From Caryophanales bacterium UBA6865 (GTDB lineage Bacteria > Bacillota_I > Bacilli_A > RFN20 > CAG-826), in NCBI GenBank assembly GCA_002449265.1, contig DKCV01000025.1, forward strand, positions 62,001-126,000: 64,000 nucleotides of DNA, written 5' to 3'. This document shows positions 26,165-35,530 of this stretch, in pieces. Position 1 is the first letter of the stretch. Each line of letters starts with the position of its first letter. The notes under the pieces were generated by a model that was not told the DNA's origin, did not search any database, and saw nothing but the letters and a program-made list of their open reading frames with translations. Both the position numbers and the translations under genes were made by a program.

Positions 26165-29100
26165 TTACCCATTCCGTCCTTTGATAAAGACATAATCATC
26201 TTCTCTAACGATATCAAGTCGTTGATTGACGTTCGCTTTTAAAGCTAAATCAAGGTGTTTGCGAGATTTTTCTTTTAAAGAAGAGAAGCCAAAGAGTGTC
26301 GAGACTTGTTTAAAGAGGTCAAGCACACTCATCTTCCCCTGTTCTAATAAGATATCAGCAATCGCGTTTCCTAATTCGATAAAGGAAATATCGGAAATTT
26401 CTCGCCTCTCGTTTTCATCATTAAGACGATAGTAACGATATTCGTTCATCGAACGGTCTTTGTTCCAATAGAAAGTCACGCCGCCAAGCATTTCTTTATT
26501 TGGGGCTAATTGAAGAAGGACACTATTGATGACATCACGGACGTTAGAACCGATTCGCGTTAAGTGGTAGGCTTCGCGAATTCTTTCATCGAGAAGATGG
26601 GCTGATATTGGCGTTTCCGCATAAAGAACATTTTCAACAAAGTTCTTAAGGAAGCGAGCAGCTTCCGTCTTGTTCGAAAAATCGATTTGTAATAATGGAG
26701 AGGAAGGATCCTCATGATATGCTAAATAAGGAATCGCATAAGGATGAGATACCGTTTCTTTCTTTTTGAAGGTGAAAGGAATGCCAGAAGGAGAAAATTG
26801 TTGAACGATTTTTTCTTCTCCTTTGTTTTTCGAATTAATAGCTTTGACGATATTTTTAATCACTTCTTGAGGGTGATCGAGATATTCGACACTCCAAACT
26901 CGATGCAAGTTCCATCCTAATTGCTTTAAGACACCAGGCTCAACGATATTTCGGTCACGGCAAGTTGGCGAAGAACAATAAGAATCACCATCCACCAAAA
27001 TTCCCAAAGAATAATGGTTTTTGTTTGCTGGATCAGTTACGGCAACATCAACTTTAAAAGAAGAAGAACCAACGTTAGTCTTCACATCATAACCAAGTTT
27101 CTTTAAATCGAGGGCAATGAAATCGGCAACGCTTGTAGAGGAAGCAGCGATATGGTTCTTCACATTATTTGGGAGGATGGAAGTTCCATGTTCTGCAAAT
27201 AGGAGGAAACTCTTTAAATAGGAAGCCCCTGCATTCTTTGCCTTATCGCTATCAATGTCTTCAGGTTTCATGGAGGTGAAAACAATCATTTCTTCCCGCG
27301 CACGAGTAATCGCTACATTTAATCTTCTTTCCCCTTTTTCTCGGCTAAGAGGACCGAAATTTAATGAGAGTTTGCCATTATCTTTAGGCGCGTAGGTCGT
27401 CGAGAAAAGAATCACGTCTCTTTCATCGCCTTGGACGTTTTCTAAATTCTTCACAAAGATAGATTCGCCACCTGGATTCTTGCTCTCATAAGAAGGAATC
27501 TTCTTTTCGATTAAGTCTTCGATTAAGTTTTGTTGTGCTTCATTGAACGTAACAACACCAATTGAATAAGAGGAAAGCTTAGGGTTCTTGAGTCGACGGG
27601 CAATTTCATCCACAATCATGGACGCTTCTTTGCGGTTAACACCACGCTTAATTTCATAAGTTCCGCCAACATAGACGGATTTTACAGATGATTTTTCATT
27701 CACCGCCGATGGGAACGTGAATAAGCTATTGTCATAGAATTTGTTATTGGAGAAAGCAATAAGAGCTTCGTGACGGCTACGATAGTGCCAAATTAAGCGC
27801 TCACGTGGTAGACCTAAAGCAATAGAATCATCCAATAAGCTTTCTAAATCTTCGCTCACGCTATTTAAAATCGTGCCATCGTAAGCGTGACCGCCATTCG
27901 CGACAAAGAAACTCGTCGGTGGCATCTGCTCTTGGTCACCTGCGATTATCACGGATTTTCCACGAGCAATCGCACCAATAGCCTCACTAGTAGGGATTTG
28001 GCTCGCCTCATCGAAAATAACGACATCAAAAGAATAAGTATTGATATCGAGATATTGAGCAACCGTAATCGGGGACATCAAAAAGCACGGACATAAGGTA
28101 CGAATAAGCCTTCCATAATGGTCGAAGATTTGTCTTAACGAAACACCACGACCGCCATTTTTTACCAATTTTCTAAACTGATAAGTTTCGGTTGAGGGAG
28201 CGCTACTACCACTAGAAGGATATAAGCTAGTAATCCTAGAAGCGGTTTCGACAACGCTCGTTTTGCAGAAATCATCGATGGCCTTTTTAAAGAGAGAAAT
28301 TTGTTCTTCCGTAAGCTTGGAATTCAAAGTCGCAAGTCCGCTTTCCGAAAGCCCATCGCTCAAAATCCGGTAAGATAAAGAGGCTAAATAAGCGGAAAGA
28401 AGATCGGTTTCTTTAATCTTCCCTTCTTTAAATAGAGCAATAAGCTCAGTAGGAACATATTTTGCGGTTTCGTCCATTACCGAAAGGAAGCTAGACCATT
28501 GCGAAAGCCGCCCTTTGCTTGAAATTGCATCACTTAAAGAAGAAGCGGCATGTTGATAATAATCCGTGGAATCACTATATAAGTCCAAATCAAATTGGTA
28601 TTTTTCTTTGAGATTTAAAAGTTTTTCTTTTAGTTCAGCGCGTCCATTTAAGAAAGAAGAGCGCGCATTAGAGAATAGATAACTTCCATCGGTTGCTAAA
28701 TGGCGAATTGCTTTATCGATATCAGCCATAGAGTAAGACTTACTAGGACGCATCTTATTGCGTAAAGAAATCACTTCCAACGTGCGTTCATAAGAAGCTT
28801 TCGCCGCTTCAACATCCGCGACACTTCTTAAGGAAGTTGCGCTAAAAACGTGAACAGCAAAAGGATCAGCGTTTTCGATTTGTTTCACTAAAGAATTAAG
28901 CTCACTAAGAGAGGCAAAACTAGATTCGAGGTTTTTGCGTTTCAAAGAATTTTTGTCCTTTGCAAAAGGCTTTAGTTTCTTTTTTAGCGAATTATAGAGA
29001 TGATACTTTTCAAAGAGGTTAGCGTCATTCAGTGCAGTAAGCTTAGCATTAAGTGCCTCTCCATCTTCTTTTAAGAATCCATCCTCCCAATGCGCGAGGA

Positions 29101-32038
29101 GAGATTCTTGAATCTGGTTTTTATGGAGTAACAAATCTAAATAACTTCGCAAACTCTCAGCCTTTGACACAAATAACTCATTATCGAGGAAATCTTGGTA
29201 AATAATGGAATTCTTTTGCAAAATCTCCACAATTTTGGCATAACTTTCAACGTTTTCCTTTGTTTCCACTAGACCTTTATCTTTAAAGAAACAATTATAT
29301 ACGGAAAGGTGGAAGGCCTTTAAATCGTTAATGAGGGTAGGAAGTTCTTCAAAGAGAGAATCGCGAGATTCAAGAGAATAGTTACGAGAGGCAAAAGGCA
29401 AAAACGCGTTTCCATAGTAGCCGCCTAATGAGGAAGCTTGCAAAGAAAGATTCTTGATTTTTTTCTTCGCTTCCTCAAAAGATTCTAATGTTAAAGAGGA
29501 AGAATATTCATGGCTTGTTTCATAAAGACCAGCGTAAGAACGAAGCTTTAAATAATTAATAATCGCTTCATAAGTCGACATGACGTATTTATCGCGGTTA
29601 TGAAGGGCGAATAAATCATGGTTTAAGGCATCCCGAGCTTCATCTAAAGACGAAGAGTCCTTCTCAAAGGATTCTGGTCGCTCAATCGGCCCAATATCAA
29701 GCATCTTACCTAAAGAATTTAAGACATCGCTTTTGGCCGTATTGATGGAAGGAATAGACAAACAGAATTGCCCAATCCCCAAAGAATCAAGCCTCTTTTT
29801 GACCACTTCTAGCGCAACACCTTTTTCAGCGACGAATAGGACAGACTTTCCATGATACAAAGCGTTAGTGATCATATTAGCGATTGTCTGACTTTTTCCT
29901 GTCCCAGGCGGGCCATCGAGAATAAAGGAAGCCCCCATCGCACTAGCGTGAATCGCTTCGATTTGGCTTGAATCGGCTGGCAAAGGAATTGCTAAAGAGG
30001 AAGAAGAAAGCGTCTTATCAAAATCTTCCTTTTTAACGGTATCTAAAACCGGATAATCTCCAAAACCGTTTACAAAAGACGAAACAATTTTGTTTTCCAT
30101 CATTTTTTCGCGATGCGTTTTGATATCGTTCCACATAACAAAACGAGCGAAAGAGAATAACGCTAAAGAACATGGGTTTTCTAAAATGGCCCAGCCCTTA
30201 AATGGCGCGATACATTCACGGATGAAGTTCAAAATGAGGCGGATATCAACTTCCCCGTTTGCTTTTTTCGGTAAATCGCCGAAAAGCGGTGAGAAATCTA
30301 AATCAAAATTTTCACGGAAATACTCAAAGATAGTTGTGTTGAGCTCCAAATCATCGAAATTGTATTCAATCGTGTAATTAGAACCAATCCGTCGACGTGG
30401 CATTTTAACAGGCAAAAGGAAAAGAGGAGAATAAATAGCACCTTTCCCATGGATTGCAGCCTTTTCATTATCGAACCATTTAATGATTCCAATCGTTAAA
30501 AACAAAGGGTTACAACCGCTTTCTTCAATCGCAGTGTTCGCTTTTCTAGCGAGGTTTTTTAAATAAGAATCGGTATCCCCTTCTTTGCTGGAGAAATAAA
30601 GGGTTTTCTTATTCAAAAGTTCTTTGAAACGATTGCCTTCACTATTAGGGAAGGAAGAAGGAACGTTTCTTTCTTCTAAATTTAAAGCGATGTTATCACC
30701 AACGAAAATCGACATCTTCTCGTTTTTAGCAAGAGAAGAGAGAAGAACTTCGCTATCAAGATTGAGCGCTTGTGGGAATGAAGACGAAAACTTCATGTTA
30801 ATTAAGCGGTTATTCATCGATAAATCGAGAAGTTTTTCTTCCCAATAATCGAATTTATTTTTCTTAGAAGGCGCGTCTTCCGCTAAATATCGGCGTTCTT
30901 CAACATCAATGACAGGCGTAGAGTAATCTTTTTTGGCAAAGAAATCTGGGAAATTGATTTGGATTTCTTTGCCCGCTTTTACTGGGGTAGGAAGCGGAAG
31001 CAAATGGTCTTTTCTAGAAGCGTAAATATCAACCGCGTAAAGGAAAAAGCGAGAATTTTCTAAAACACTATATCCGATTTCAGTAGCAGTCGAAAAATTA
31101 GCGGATTTTTCTTTCGAAAAACAAGTTGGGTCAAGAAGCAAAAGACGATTAAAGCCTTTGCTTGCAAGGTTTAAAAGTTCCGTTCCATTATCCAATACCG
31201 GAGTACCGAAAAGTGTTTCATCAAGATAAATGCCAACAAGCGGCTTTTCTTTGGTGAAAACTAGAATTGGCCTTAAAGAAATACTTTCAGCGATTGAGGC
31301 GAATAAAAGGCAAAAATCTATGCAATTCCCGCTTCCTTCTTTTAAAACTTGATAAGGTAATTTCACGCGAGAAAGGCAATCTTCGGGTGTTTCCGCCCCC
31401 ATGGATAATGAGAGATTTCGCTTCATTATCGTTAGATAAATTGCATCCAATTCTTCAATTATCTTATTGGGATCATGATAAGAATATCCACCAAACGTGG
31501 AATGGTATTTTTCATCAAGTACAGTTTTTGCCTCTCCTTTGATTTTTTCAATTTCTTCATCGTTAGGAGTAACGTAAGAAGCAATAAGTTCTTCCACCGC
31601 TTCTCTGCCCAAAGAGCTTGAAATCGGGTCAAAAAAGAAATTCACCGTTTTGGTTGCGATTACTTCACCGTCTTCCGATACGATTTCAATAGTGAGTTCG
31701 CCAGGAACCGAGGCATCTAGAGCATATAAAGAGCTGCAGTCAATTGAATAAACGAAATGATCAATTTCTGTGATTTTATCTTTTTCTAAATATGAAATTT
31801 GAATCGGATCAATCGAACAATATGCTGGGGTGACTGAAAAGCGAGCTATGCAGTTACTAATCGAAGCAGAGGAGTGATTTTCTATACTTATTTTCTTCAA
31901 AAAAGAAAACGATGTGCTTCTAAGATTTCCATTCTCTATCTTGTTAAAAGAATCGGCTTGATAAGCTGGATAGTTCCAACTTGGAGAAAGGTTGATATCA
32001 AGGGTGAGTTTTGAATTCGTTGTCGGTGTTAGTTGCAT
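26165..32038 (-). CDS. DUF4011 / SF1 helicase / Vsr-like nuclease / DUF3320 protein (Hhe-like)
   Basis: About 1957 residues. Layout: a beta-rich N-terminus; a transglutaminase-like stretch near 230 (GNCIDFCLLFASIAES); DUF4011 near 395 (WEEKLLDLSMNNRLINMKF); helicase Walker A DGPPGTGKSQ near 706; long helical insertion; Walker B VVIFDEASQI near 1340 with GDQEQMPP; late helicase motifs (NVQGDERDVILFS, RRLNVAITRAR); a Vsr/MTES_1575-like nuclease domain near 1680 (VDGDSYCSSPTCRDRN); DUF3320-like domain near 1795. This order matches the single-gene anti-phage system Hhe (DUF4011-helicase-Vsr). Start placed at 32038 because TATAAT ends nine bases upstream; a longer frame begins at 32101. Confidence 0.8.
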   Translation of the reverse strand: MQLTPTTNSKLTLDINLSPSWNYPAYQADSFNKIENGNLRSTSFSFLKKISIENHSSASISNCIARFSVTPAYCSIDPIQISYLEKDKITEIDHFVYSIDCSSLYALDASVPGELTIEIVSEDGEVIATKTVNFFFDPISSSLGREAVEELIASYVTPNDEEIEKIKGEAKTVLDEKYHSTFGGYSYHDPNKIIEELDAIYLTIMKRNLSLSMGAETPEDCLSRVKLPYQVLKEGSGNCIDFCLLFASIAESISLRPILVFTKEKPLVGIYLDETLFGTPVLDNGTELLNLASKGFNRLLLLDPTCFSKEKSANFSTATEIGYSVLENSRFFLYAVDIYASRKDHLLPLPTPVKAGKEIQINFPDFFAKKDYSTPVIDVEERRYLAEDAPSKKNKFDYWEEKLLDLSMNNRLINMKFSSSFPQALNLDSEVLLSSLAKNEKMSIFVGDNIALNLEERNVPSSFPNSEGNRFKELLNKKTLYFSSKEGDTDSYLKNLARKANTAIEESGCNPLFLTIGIIKWFDNEKAAIHGKGAIYSPLFLLPVKMPRRRIGSNYTIEYNFDDLELNTTIFEYFRENFDLDFSPLFGDLPKKANGEVDIRLILNFIRECIAPFKGWAILENPCSLALFSFARFVMWNDIKTHREKMMENKIVSSFVNGFGDYPVLDTVKKEDFDKTLSSSSLAIPLPADSSQIEAIHASAMGASFILDGPPGTGKSQTIANMITNALYHGKSVLFVAEKGVALEVVKKRLDSLGIGQFCLSIPSINTAKSDVLNSLGKMLDIGPIERPESFEKDSSSLDEARDALNHDLFALHNRDKYVMSTYEAIINYLKLRSYAGLYETSHEYSSSLTLESFEEAKKKIKNLSLQASSLGGYYGNAFLPFASRNYSLESRDSLFEELPTLINDLKAFHLSVYNCFFKDKGLVETKENVESYAKIVEILQKNSIIYQDFLDNELFVSKAESLRSYLDLLLHKNQIQESLLAHWEDGFLKEDGEALNAKLTALNDANLFEKYHLYNSLKKKLKPFAKDKNSLKRKNLESSFASLSELNSLVKQIENADPFAVHVFSATSLRSVADVEAAKASYERTLEVISLRNKMRPSKSYSMADIDKAIRHLATDGSYLFSNARSSFLNGRAELKEKLLNLKEKYQFDLDLYSDSTDYYQHAASSLSDAISSKGRLSQWSSFLSVMDETAKYVPTELIALFKEGKIKETDLLSAYLASLSYRILSDGLSESGLATLNSKLTEEQISLFKKAIDDFCKTSVVETASRITSLYPSSGSSAPSTETYQFRKLVKNGGRGVSLRQIFDHYGRLIRTLCPCFLMSPITVAQYLDINTYSFDVVIFDEASQIPTSEAIGAIARGKSVIIAGDQEQMPPTSFFVANGGHAYDGTILNSVSEDLESLLDDSIALGLPRERLIWHYRSRHEALIAFSNNKFYDNSLFTFPSAVNEKSSVKSVYVGGTYEIKRGVNRKEASMIVDEIARRLKNPKLSSYSIGVVTFNEAQQNLIEDLIEKKIPSYESKNPGGESIFVKNLENVQGDERDVILFSTTYAPKDNGKLSLNFGPLSREKGERRLNVAITRAREEMIVFTSMKPEDIDSDKAKNAGASYLKSFLLFAEHGTSILPNNVKNHIAASSTSVADFIALDLKKLGYDVKTNVGSSSFKVDVAVTDPANKNHYSLGILVDGDSYCSSPTCRDRNIVEPGVLKQLGWNLHRVWSVEYLDHPQEVIKNIVKAINSKNKGEEKIVQQFSPSGIPFTFKKKETVSHPYAIPYLAYHEDPSSPLLQIDFSNKTEAARFLKNFVENVLYAETPISAHLLDERIREAYHLTRIGSNVRDVINSVLLQLAPNKEMLGGVTFYWNKDRSMNEYRYYRLNDENERREISDISFIELGNAIADILLEQGKMSVLDLFKQVSTLFGFSSLKEKSRKHLDLALKANVNQRLDIVREDDYVFIKGRNG

Positions 32039-32187
32039 AATGTTCATATTATAAAGGGTAAACGCCAAATAGTTTTCAAGAATAAAAAATTTTTCATCCA
32101 TTTATCGATAACCGCTTAGATTTTTGTTCTTTCGTTTTTTTCTACTACCAATAAGGGTAAAATCATGAACGAAACTAGGTACCCTTC

Positions 32188-33645
32188 ATGCTTCATTATG
32201 AATTAACTAAATCCTATCTCGACTTTCTTGCGAGCCTTCCTTTTAAAGAGCGAAGCGCGGTTCTATGGCAATCTCAAACCATTCTTTCCATGGCAGGTGG
32301 CTATCTCAAAATGAAAGTATTTGACTATAACGATGAGCTTTCTATTTTCCGCGTTTTTGAAAACACATACCTATTGGTTTTGAATAATTACTCCGTCATT
32401 CGTCTTATTGACGGAGTAAAAAGCTCGGTTATTCCTGATTTTAAGCAGGAAGAAAGCGGAATCGTTATTAGCAAAACAATTAAAGATCTTGTCTCAAAAG
32501 ACGATACCACTCCTTTAGAGGATGAATTGACTCATTATTTGAAAAGCAATTATTTTACCTCTTGGTTCATTAAGCTTCTTTCTTATCTACCAAAAGAATA
32601 TCGGGATTGCTTCGCAAAAAAAGAAGCACCCGTCCCTACATCCTTATCTAAGAATAAGGTAGAGGAAAAATGTGTTAAGAAAGAGGAAACCTCATTGTTA
32701 AAAAAGGACATAGAACCTGTTTCTCCACCTTTAGCGGTCAAAAAACCGATTGTAAAACAGGCAATTTTTAAAAATCCACAAATTGAGACGAATGCCAAAA
32801 CATTTCTAAAGCAAAGAAAAGTAAATATCGACGGAGCTCAATACGAAAAAATGATATTGCTTGAACTCCAAGAAGCCTATCAAAAGAGATTAGAAAGAAG
32901 AAAAGGCATCAAGCAAAGTGCTCCCCTTCCAAAACTCAAGCACGTTCGTTTCGCCACAAAGGAAATTCTCATCTCGATCGACAATAAAGACGATTGCTTA
33001 GAACTTCTCATGCGGAAAACAAAACAAAACGGTTGTCACTTATCCGATAACGATTGGCTGATTTTACTGACGAATACGATTGATGAAAATTTCGCAAAAG
33101 ATATCGAATCGCGTTATCCTAGCCATGTCACTTATACTGATGACCCAGATAAAGGCGATTTACGAATCGCATTTATTGTCAAAATTGCGAAAAAAGATGA
33201 AGAAGGAATCCCAGGAATCAAAAGAGTCAAATCCAAGACCGCGAATTTCGTAAAAGAAATGCCTTCTGGTGCCTTTGAAAACGTTGACGATGAAGATTAT
33301 TTAGAAGCGGAAGAAAGACATGGCAACGGCGAAATTAGACGTGTTAAATCAAAGGTCGCATATTTTGCTCCAAAACTCCCTGAAGCTAACGCCGATGACT
33401 TTGATGATTTTGATTTCAGCCTGGATGAAGATGGATTCTTAATGGATGAAGAAGAACCGAATGAAGACTATATCAACGAAGATGCCAATGAAATAGAAGA
33501 AACTTCTTCTCCTATTTACCCAAAGCATTGGCACTGCTATTTGTGTGGGAAAAAGAAACTATATTCCGGCGAGCCTGCAGAAACGATCCAACTTGCTAAT
33601 GGAAAAATCGTGTACCTATGTGCGAAGCATCGCGGAAAGATGTAA
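32188..33645 (+). CDS. Unknown protein with acidic repeat region and C-terminal zinc finger
   Basis: 485 residues. The N-terminal 130 residues look globular; 130-200 is Lys/Pro-rich linker; a second globular part spans about 210-335. Then two copies of a short motif (RVKSKTANF and RVKSKVAYF, about 38 residues apart) lead into a very acidic stretch (DDFDDFDFSLDEDGF). The C-terminus has CYLCGKKKLYSG...YLCAKH, a likely CxxC/CxxH zinc site. No family recognised. Divergent from the giant helicase across 149 bases, with its own terminator. Confidence 0.6.
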   Translation: MLHYELTKSYLDFLASLPFKERSAVLWQSQTILSMAGGYLKMKVFDYNDELSIFRVFENTYLLVLNNYSVIRLIDGVKSSVIPDFKQEESGIVISKTIKDLVSKDDTTPLEDELTHYLKSNYFTSWFIKLLSYLPKEYRDCFAKKEAPVPTSLSKNKVEEKCVKKEETSLLKKDIEPVSPPLAVKKPIVKQAIFKNPQIETNAKTFLKQRKVNIDGAQYEKMILLELQEAYQKRLERRKGIKQSAPLPKLKHVRFATKEILISIDNKDDCLELLMRKTKQNGCHLSDNDWLILLTNTIDENFAKDIESRYPSHVTYTDDPDKGDLRIAFIVKIAKKDEEGIPGIKRVKSKTANFVKEMPSGAFENVDDEDYLEAEERHGNGEIRRVKSKVAYFAPKLPEANADDFDDFDFSLDEDGFLMDEEEPNEDYINEDANEIEETSSPIYPKHWHCYLCGKKKLYSGEPAETIQLANGKIVYLCAKHRGKM

Positions 33646-33666
33646 AGCCATAAGTCTAGCAATACC

Positions 33667-33696
33667 ACCTTCCTAACCATTAGGAAGGTTTTTTAT
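33667..33696 (+). terminator. Terminator of the zinc-finger protein gene
   Basis: Perfect 10-bp stem ACCTTCCTAA/TTAGGAAGGT with a three-base loop and TTTTTT. Confidence 0.92.
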
Positions 33697-33747
33697 TTTG
33701 ATTGATTTTTAAGGCCAAAAATAAAATCACAATTGAAAACATAACTA

Positions 33748-33761
33748 ATGTTATATAACAT
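33748..33761 (+). promoter_or_regulatory. Palindromic operator candidate for the TetR gene
   Basis: ATGTTATATAACAT is a perfect 14-base palindrome that covers a TATAAC hexamer (33754-33759) ending eight bases before the TetR start. Its position over the -10 box suggests autorepression. Confidence 0.5.
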
Positions 33762-33767
33762 ATGTTC

Positions 33768-34313
33768 ATGCCACCAAGACCAAAATTAACAAAAGAAGAA
33801 ATATTAGATTGCGGGCTGACTTTTGTAGCAGAAAACGGATTTGACAAACTTAATGCAAGAGCAATCGCAAAAGATTTGAAATCCTCCACTCAACCAATTT
33901 TTTCTTACTTCTTGAACATGGACGATTTGAAGACGGAAATAAGAAAAAAGATCCTGTGTTTATTCGGAGAAAAAGTAAATTTCAAAAAAGGAATTATTGC
34001 GTTTGAAAAAGGGCTAATAGGATTTGCTAGTCTATATCCGCATTATTTTAATGAGATCTTTTTAAAGGAAAACGATGTTGAGGAGACAAAGAACGAACTT
34101 AATCGTATGAGGGATTCTTTAGTTGCTTCTATTGCAAAGGAATTTCTCATCCCTAAGGAAAAAGCCAATATTGTTTATCTAAATAATTGGATCTATTCGT
34201 TTGGGCTTGGAACATTGATCGCAAAAGGGATGCTCCCTTTAAAAGAGGCATCTCTTGAAGCGTTACTTAAGATTAATTTAGAAGCGACAATCGTCGCCGT
34301 GAAAAAGCGATAA
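33768..34313 (+). CDS. TetR/AcrR-family regulator
   Basis: About 181 residues from MPPRPKLTK; an ATG two codons earlier (33762) is possible. The N-terminal helix-turn-helix follows the family pattern (EEILDCGLTFVAENGFDKLNARAIAKDL, then SYFLNMDDLKTEI). The C-terminal ligand domain resembles the TetR_C WHG-like group. A perfect palindrome covers the putative -10 box, pointing to autoregulation. The next gene is convergent (YitT), so the target is unclear. Confidence 0.85.
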   Translation: MPPRPKLTKEEILDCGLTFVAENGFDKLNARAIAKDLKSSTQPIFSYFLNMDDLKTEIRKKILCLFGEKVNFKKGIIAFEKGLIGFASLYPHYFNEIFLKENDVEETKNELNRMRDSLVASIAKEFLIPKEKANIVYLNNWIYSFGLGTLIAKGMLPLKEASLEALLKINLEATIVAVKKR

Positions 34314-34314
34314 T

Positions 34315-35370
34315 TTATTTTATAGGCTTAGTATGGAAACGCCCATAAACTTGTGTCATAGGCATTGTCTCCACGAAAGCGCTAGGATCTTCTTTACGAA
34401 CTAAATTAATCAAAGGTTTAACCTCACTATTAGAAACAACCATCGTCACAACATAACGAGTTGTGCCTGAATAGGCCCCTTTTCCTTCTACAATAGTCGC
34501 ACCGTGTGGGAAGGATTCAATTAAAACACTCGCAATTTCTTTACTTGAGGAAATAATTTCAAGTTTAACTTTTTTGTTACGCAAATGAATTTTGTCAACG
34601 ACCAAAGAACAAGTGAATAGATAAAGAAGACTATAGAAAGCTCTAGCGATATCATGAGCGATTTCCATACTATCCCATTTCATTAAGGCCATCGATAAAA
34701 GGGTATAGCAAGTAAGAGTGACAGCGTTTAAAGCAGCACTATATTTTCCGACCATCGTGTTCTTTTTGATAGCAATGGTAGTTGCGATAACATCAATTCC
34801 ACCGGCGGAAATATCGACAGAGAAGGCAAGCGCACTAGATAAGCCGATACAAATGCCACCAAAAAGGGCTCGACCGATCAATCCACCTCCATAGGTCGTA
34901 ACAAAATTAAATACTTCTCCGAAAGCAGGAACGGAAGAAACGCTTAAAAGCTTAATAAACAAAGAAACTTCAGCAACGTTAATCCCCGTGAAAATTGCAA
35001 AACGCTTTCCAATTTTAAAATAGGAAAGTAGCAAAAGAGGGATGTTAATCGCGAAGTAAATAATAGAATAAGCAAGATGGGTATCCGTGATTTTCCAACC
35101 ACAAAGTTCAAAGAAAAGAACCAAAACTTGGCTGATGCCACTCACTCCACCAGAGACAATATTAGGAGCAGGAGTTGCTGCTCCATCTACAACCACAACG
35201 TGTCCACTCACATCCATAAAGCAGTTAAATCCAAACGCAAAGAAAAATGCGCTAATGGTTGAAACAATCAAAATCCAGGACCATTCAAGTCCGTTTTTTA
35301 CTTTTGTGTGGTCATAAAGCCAATTATTAACCGAGGTTTTAATTTTTTCTTCTTCTTGTTTAATGTGCAT
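34315..35370 (-). CDS. YitT-family membrane protein
   Basis: 351 residues: five or six membrane helices (about 30-235) of the YitT/DUF161 type (GLSSALAFSVDISAGGIDVIA) followed by the soluble DUF2179 domain at the C-terminus (RYVVTMVVSNSEV, DPSAFVETMPMTQVYGRF). Function of the family is not firmly established. TATAAT ends eight bases before ATG, without Shine-Dalgarno. Confidence 0.88.
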   Translation of the reverse strand: MHIKQEEEKIKTSVNNWLYDHTKVKNGLEWSWILIVSTISAFFFAFGFNCFMDVSGHVVVVDGAATPAPNIVSGGVSGISQVLVLFFELCGWKITDTHLAYSIIYFAINIPLLLLSYFKIGKRFAIFTGINVAEVSLFIKLLSVSSVPAFGEVFNFVTTYGGGLIGRALFGGICIGLSSALAFSVDISAGGIDVIATTIAIKKNTMVGKYSAALNAVTLTCYTLLSMALMKWDSMEIAHDIARAFYSLLYLFTCSLVVDKIHLRNKKVKLEIISSSKEIASVLIESFPHGATIVEGKGAYSGTTRYVVTMVVSNSEVKPLINLVRKEDPSAFVETMPMTQVYGRFHTKPIK

Positions 35371-35457
35371 AAAAAACGATTATAGCGGATTTCTTGTATA
35401 AAACTAATAGGAAAGTATTTACTCCCCCATCAAAGATGGGACAGGAAAAAACAATTA

Positions 35458-35486
35458 TTGCCACCATAGGTGGTCAATGCTATGAT
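35458..35486 (+). promoter_or_regulatory. Promoter with spacer palindrome
   Basis: TTGCCA and TATGAT are separated by exactly 17 bases. The sequence CCACC-ATA-GGTGG (35461-35473) straddles the -35 box and spacer, a possible operator. A weak hairpin CTGATTTTATCAG with trailing T run (35493-35516) follows in the leader. Confidence 0.6.
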
Positions 35487-35530
35487 AATCGGGCTGATTT
35501 TATCAGGCTTCTTTTTCGGAGGTTATAGTG

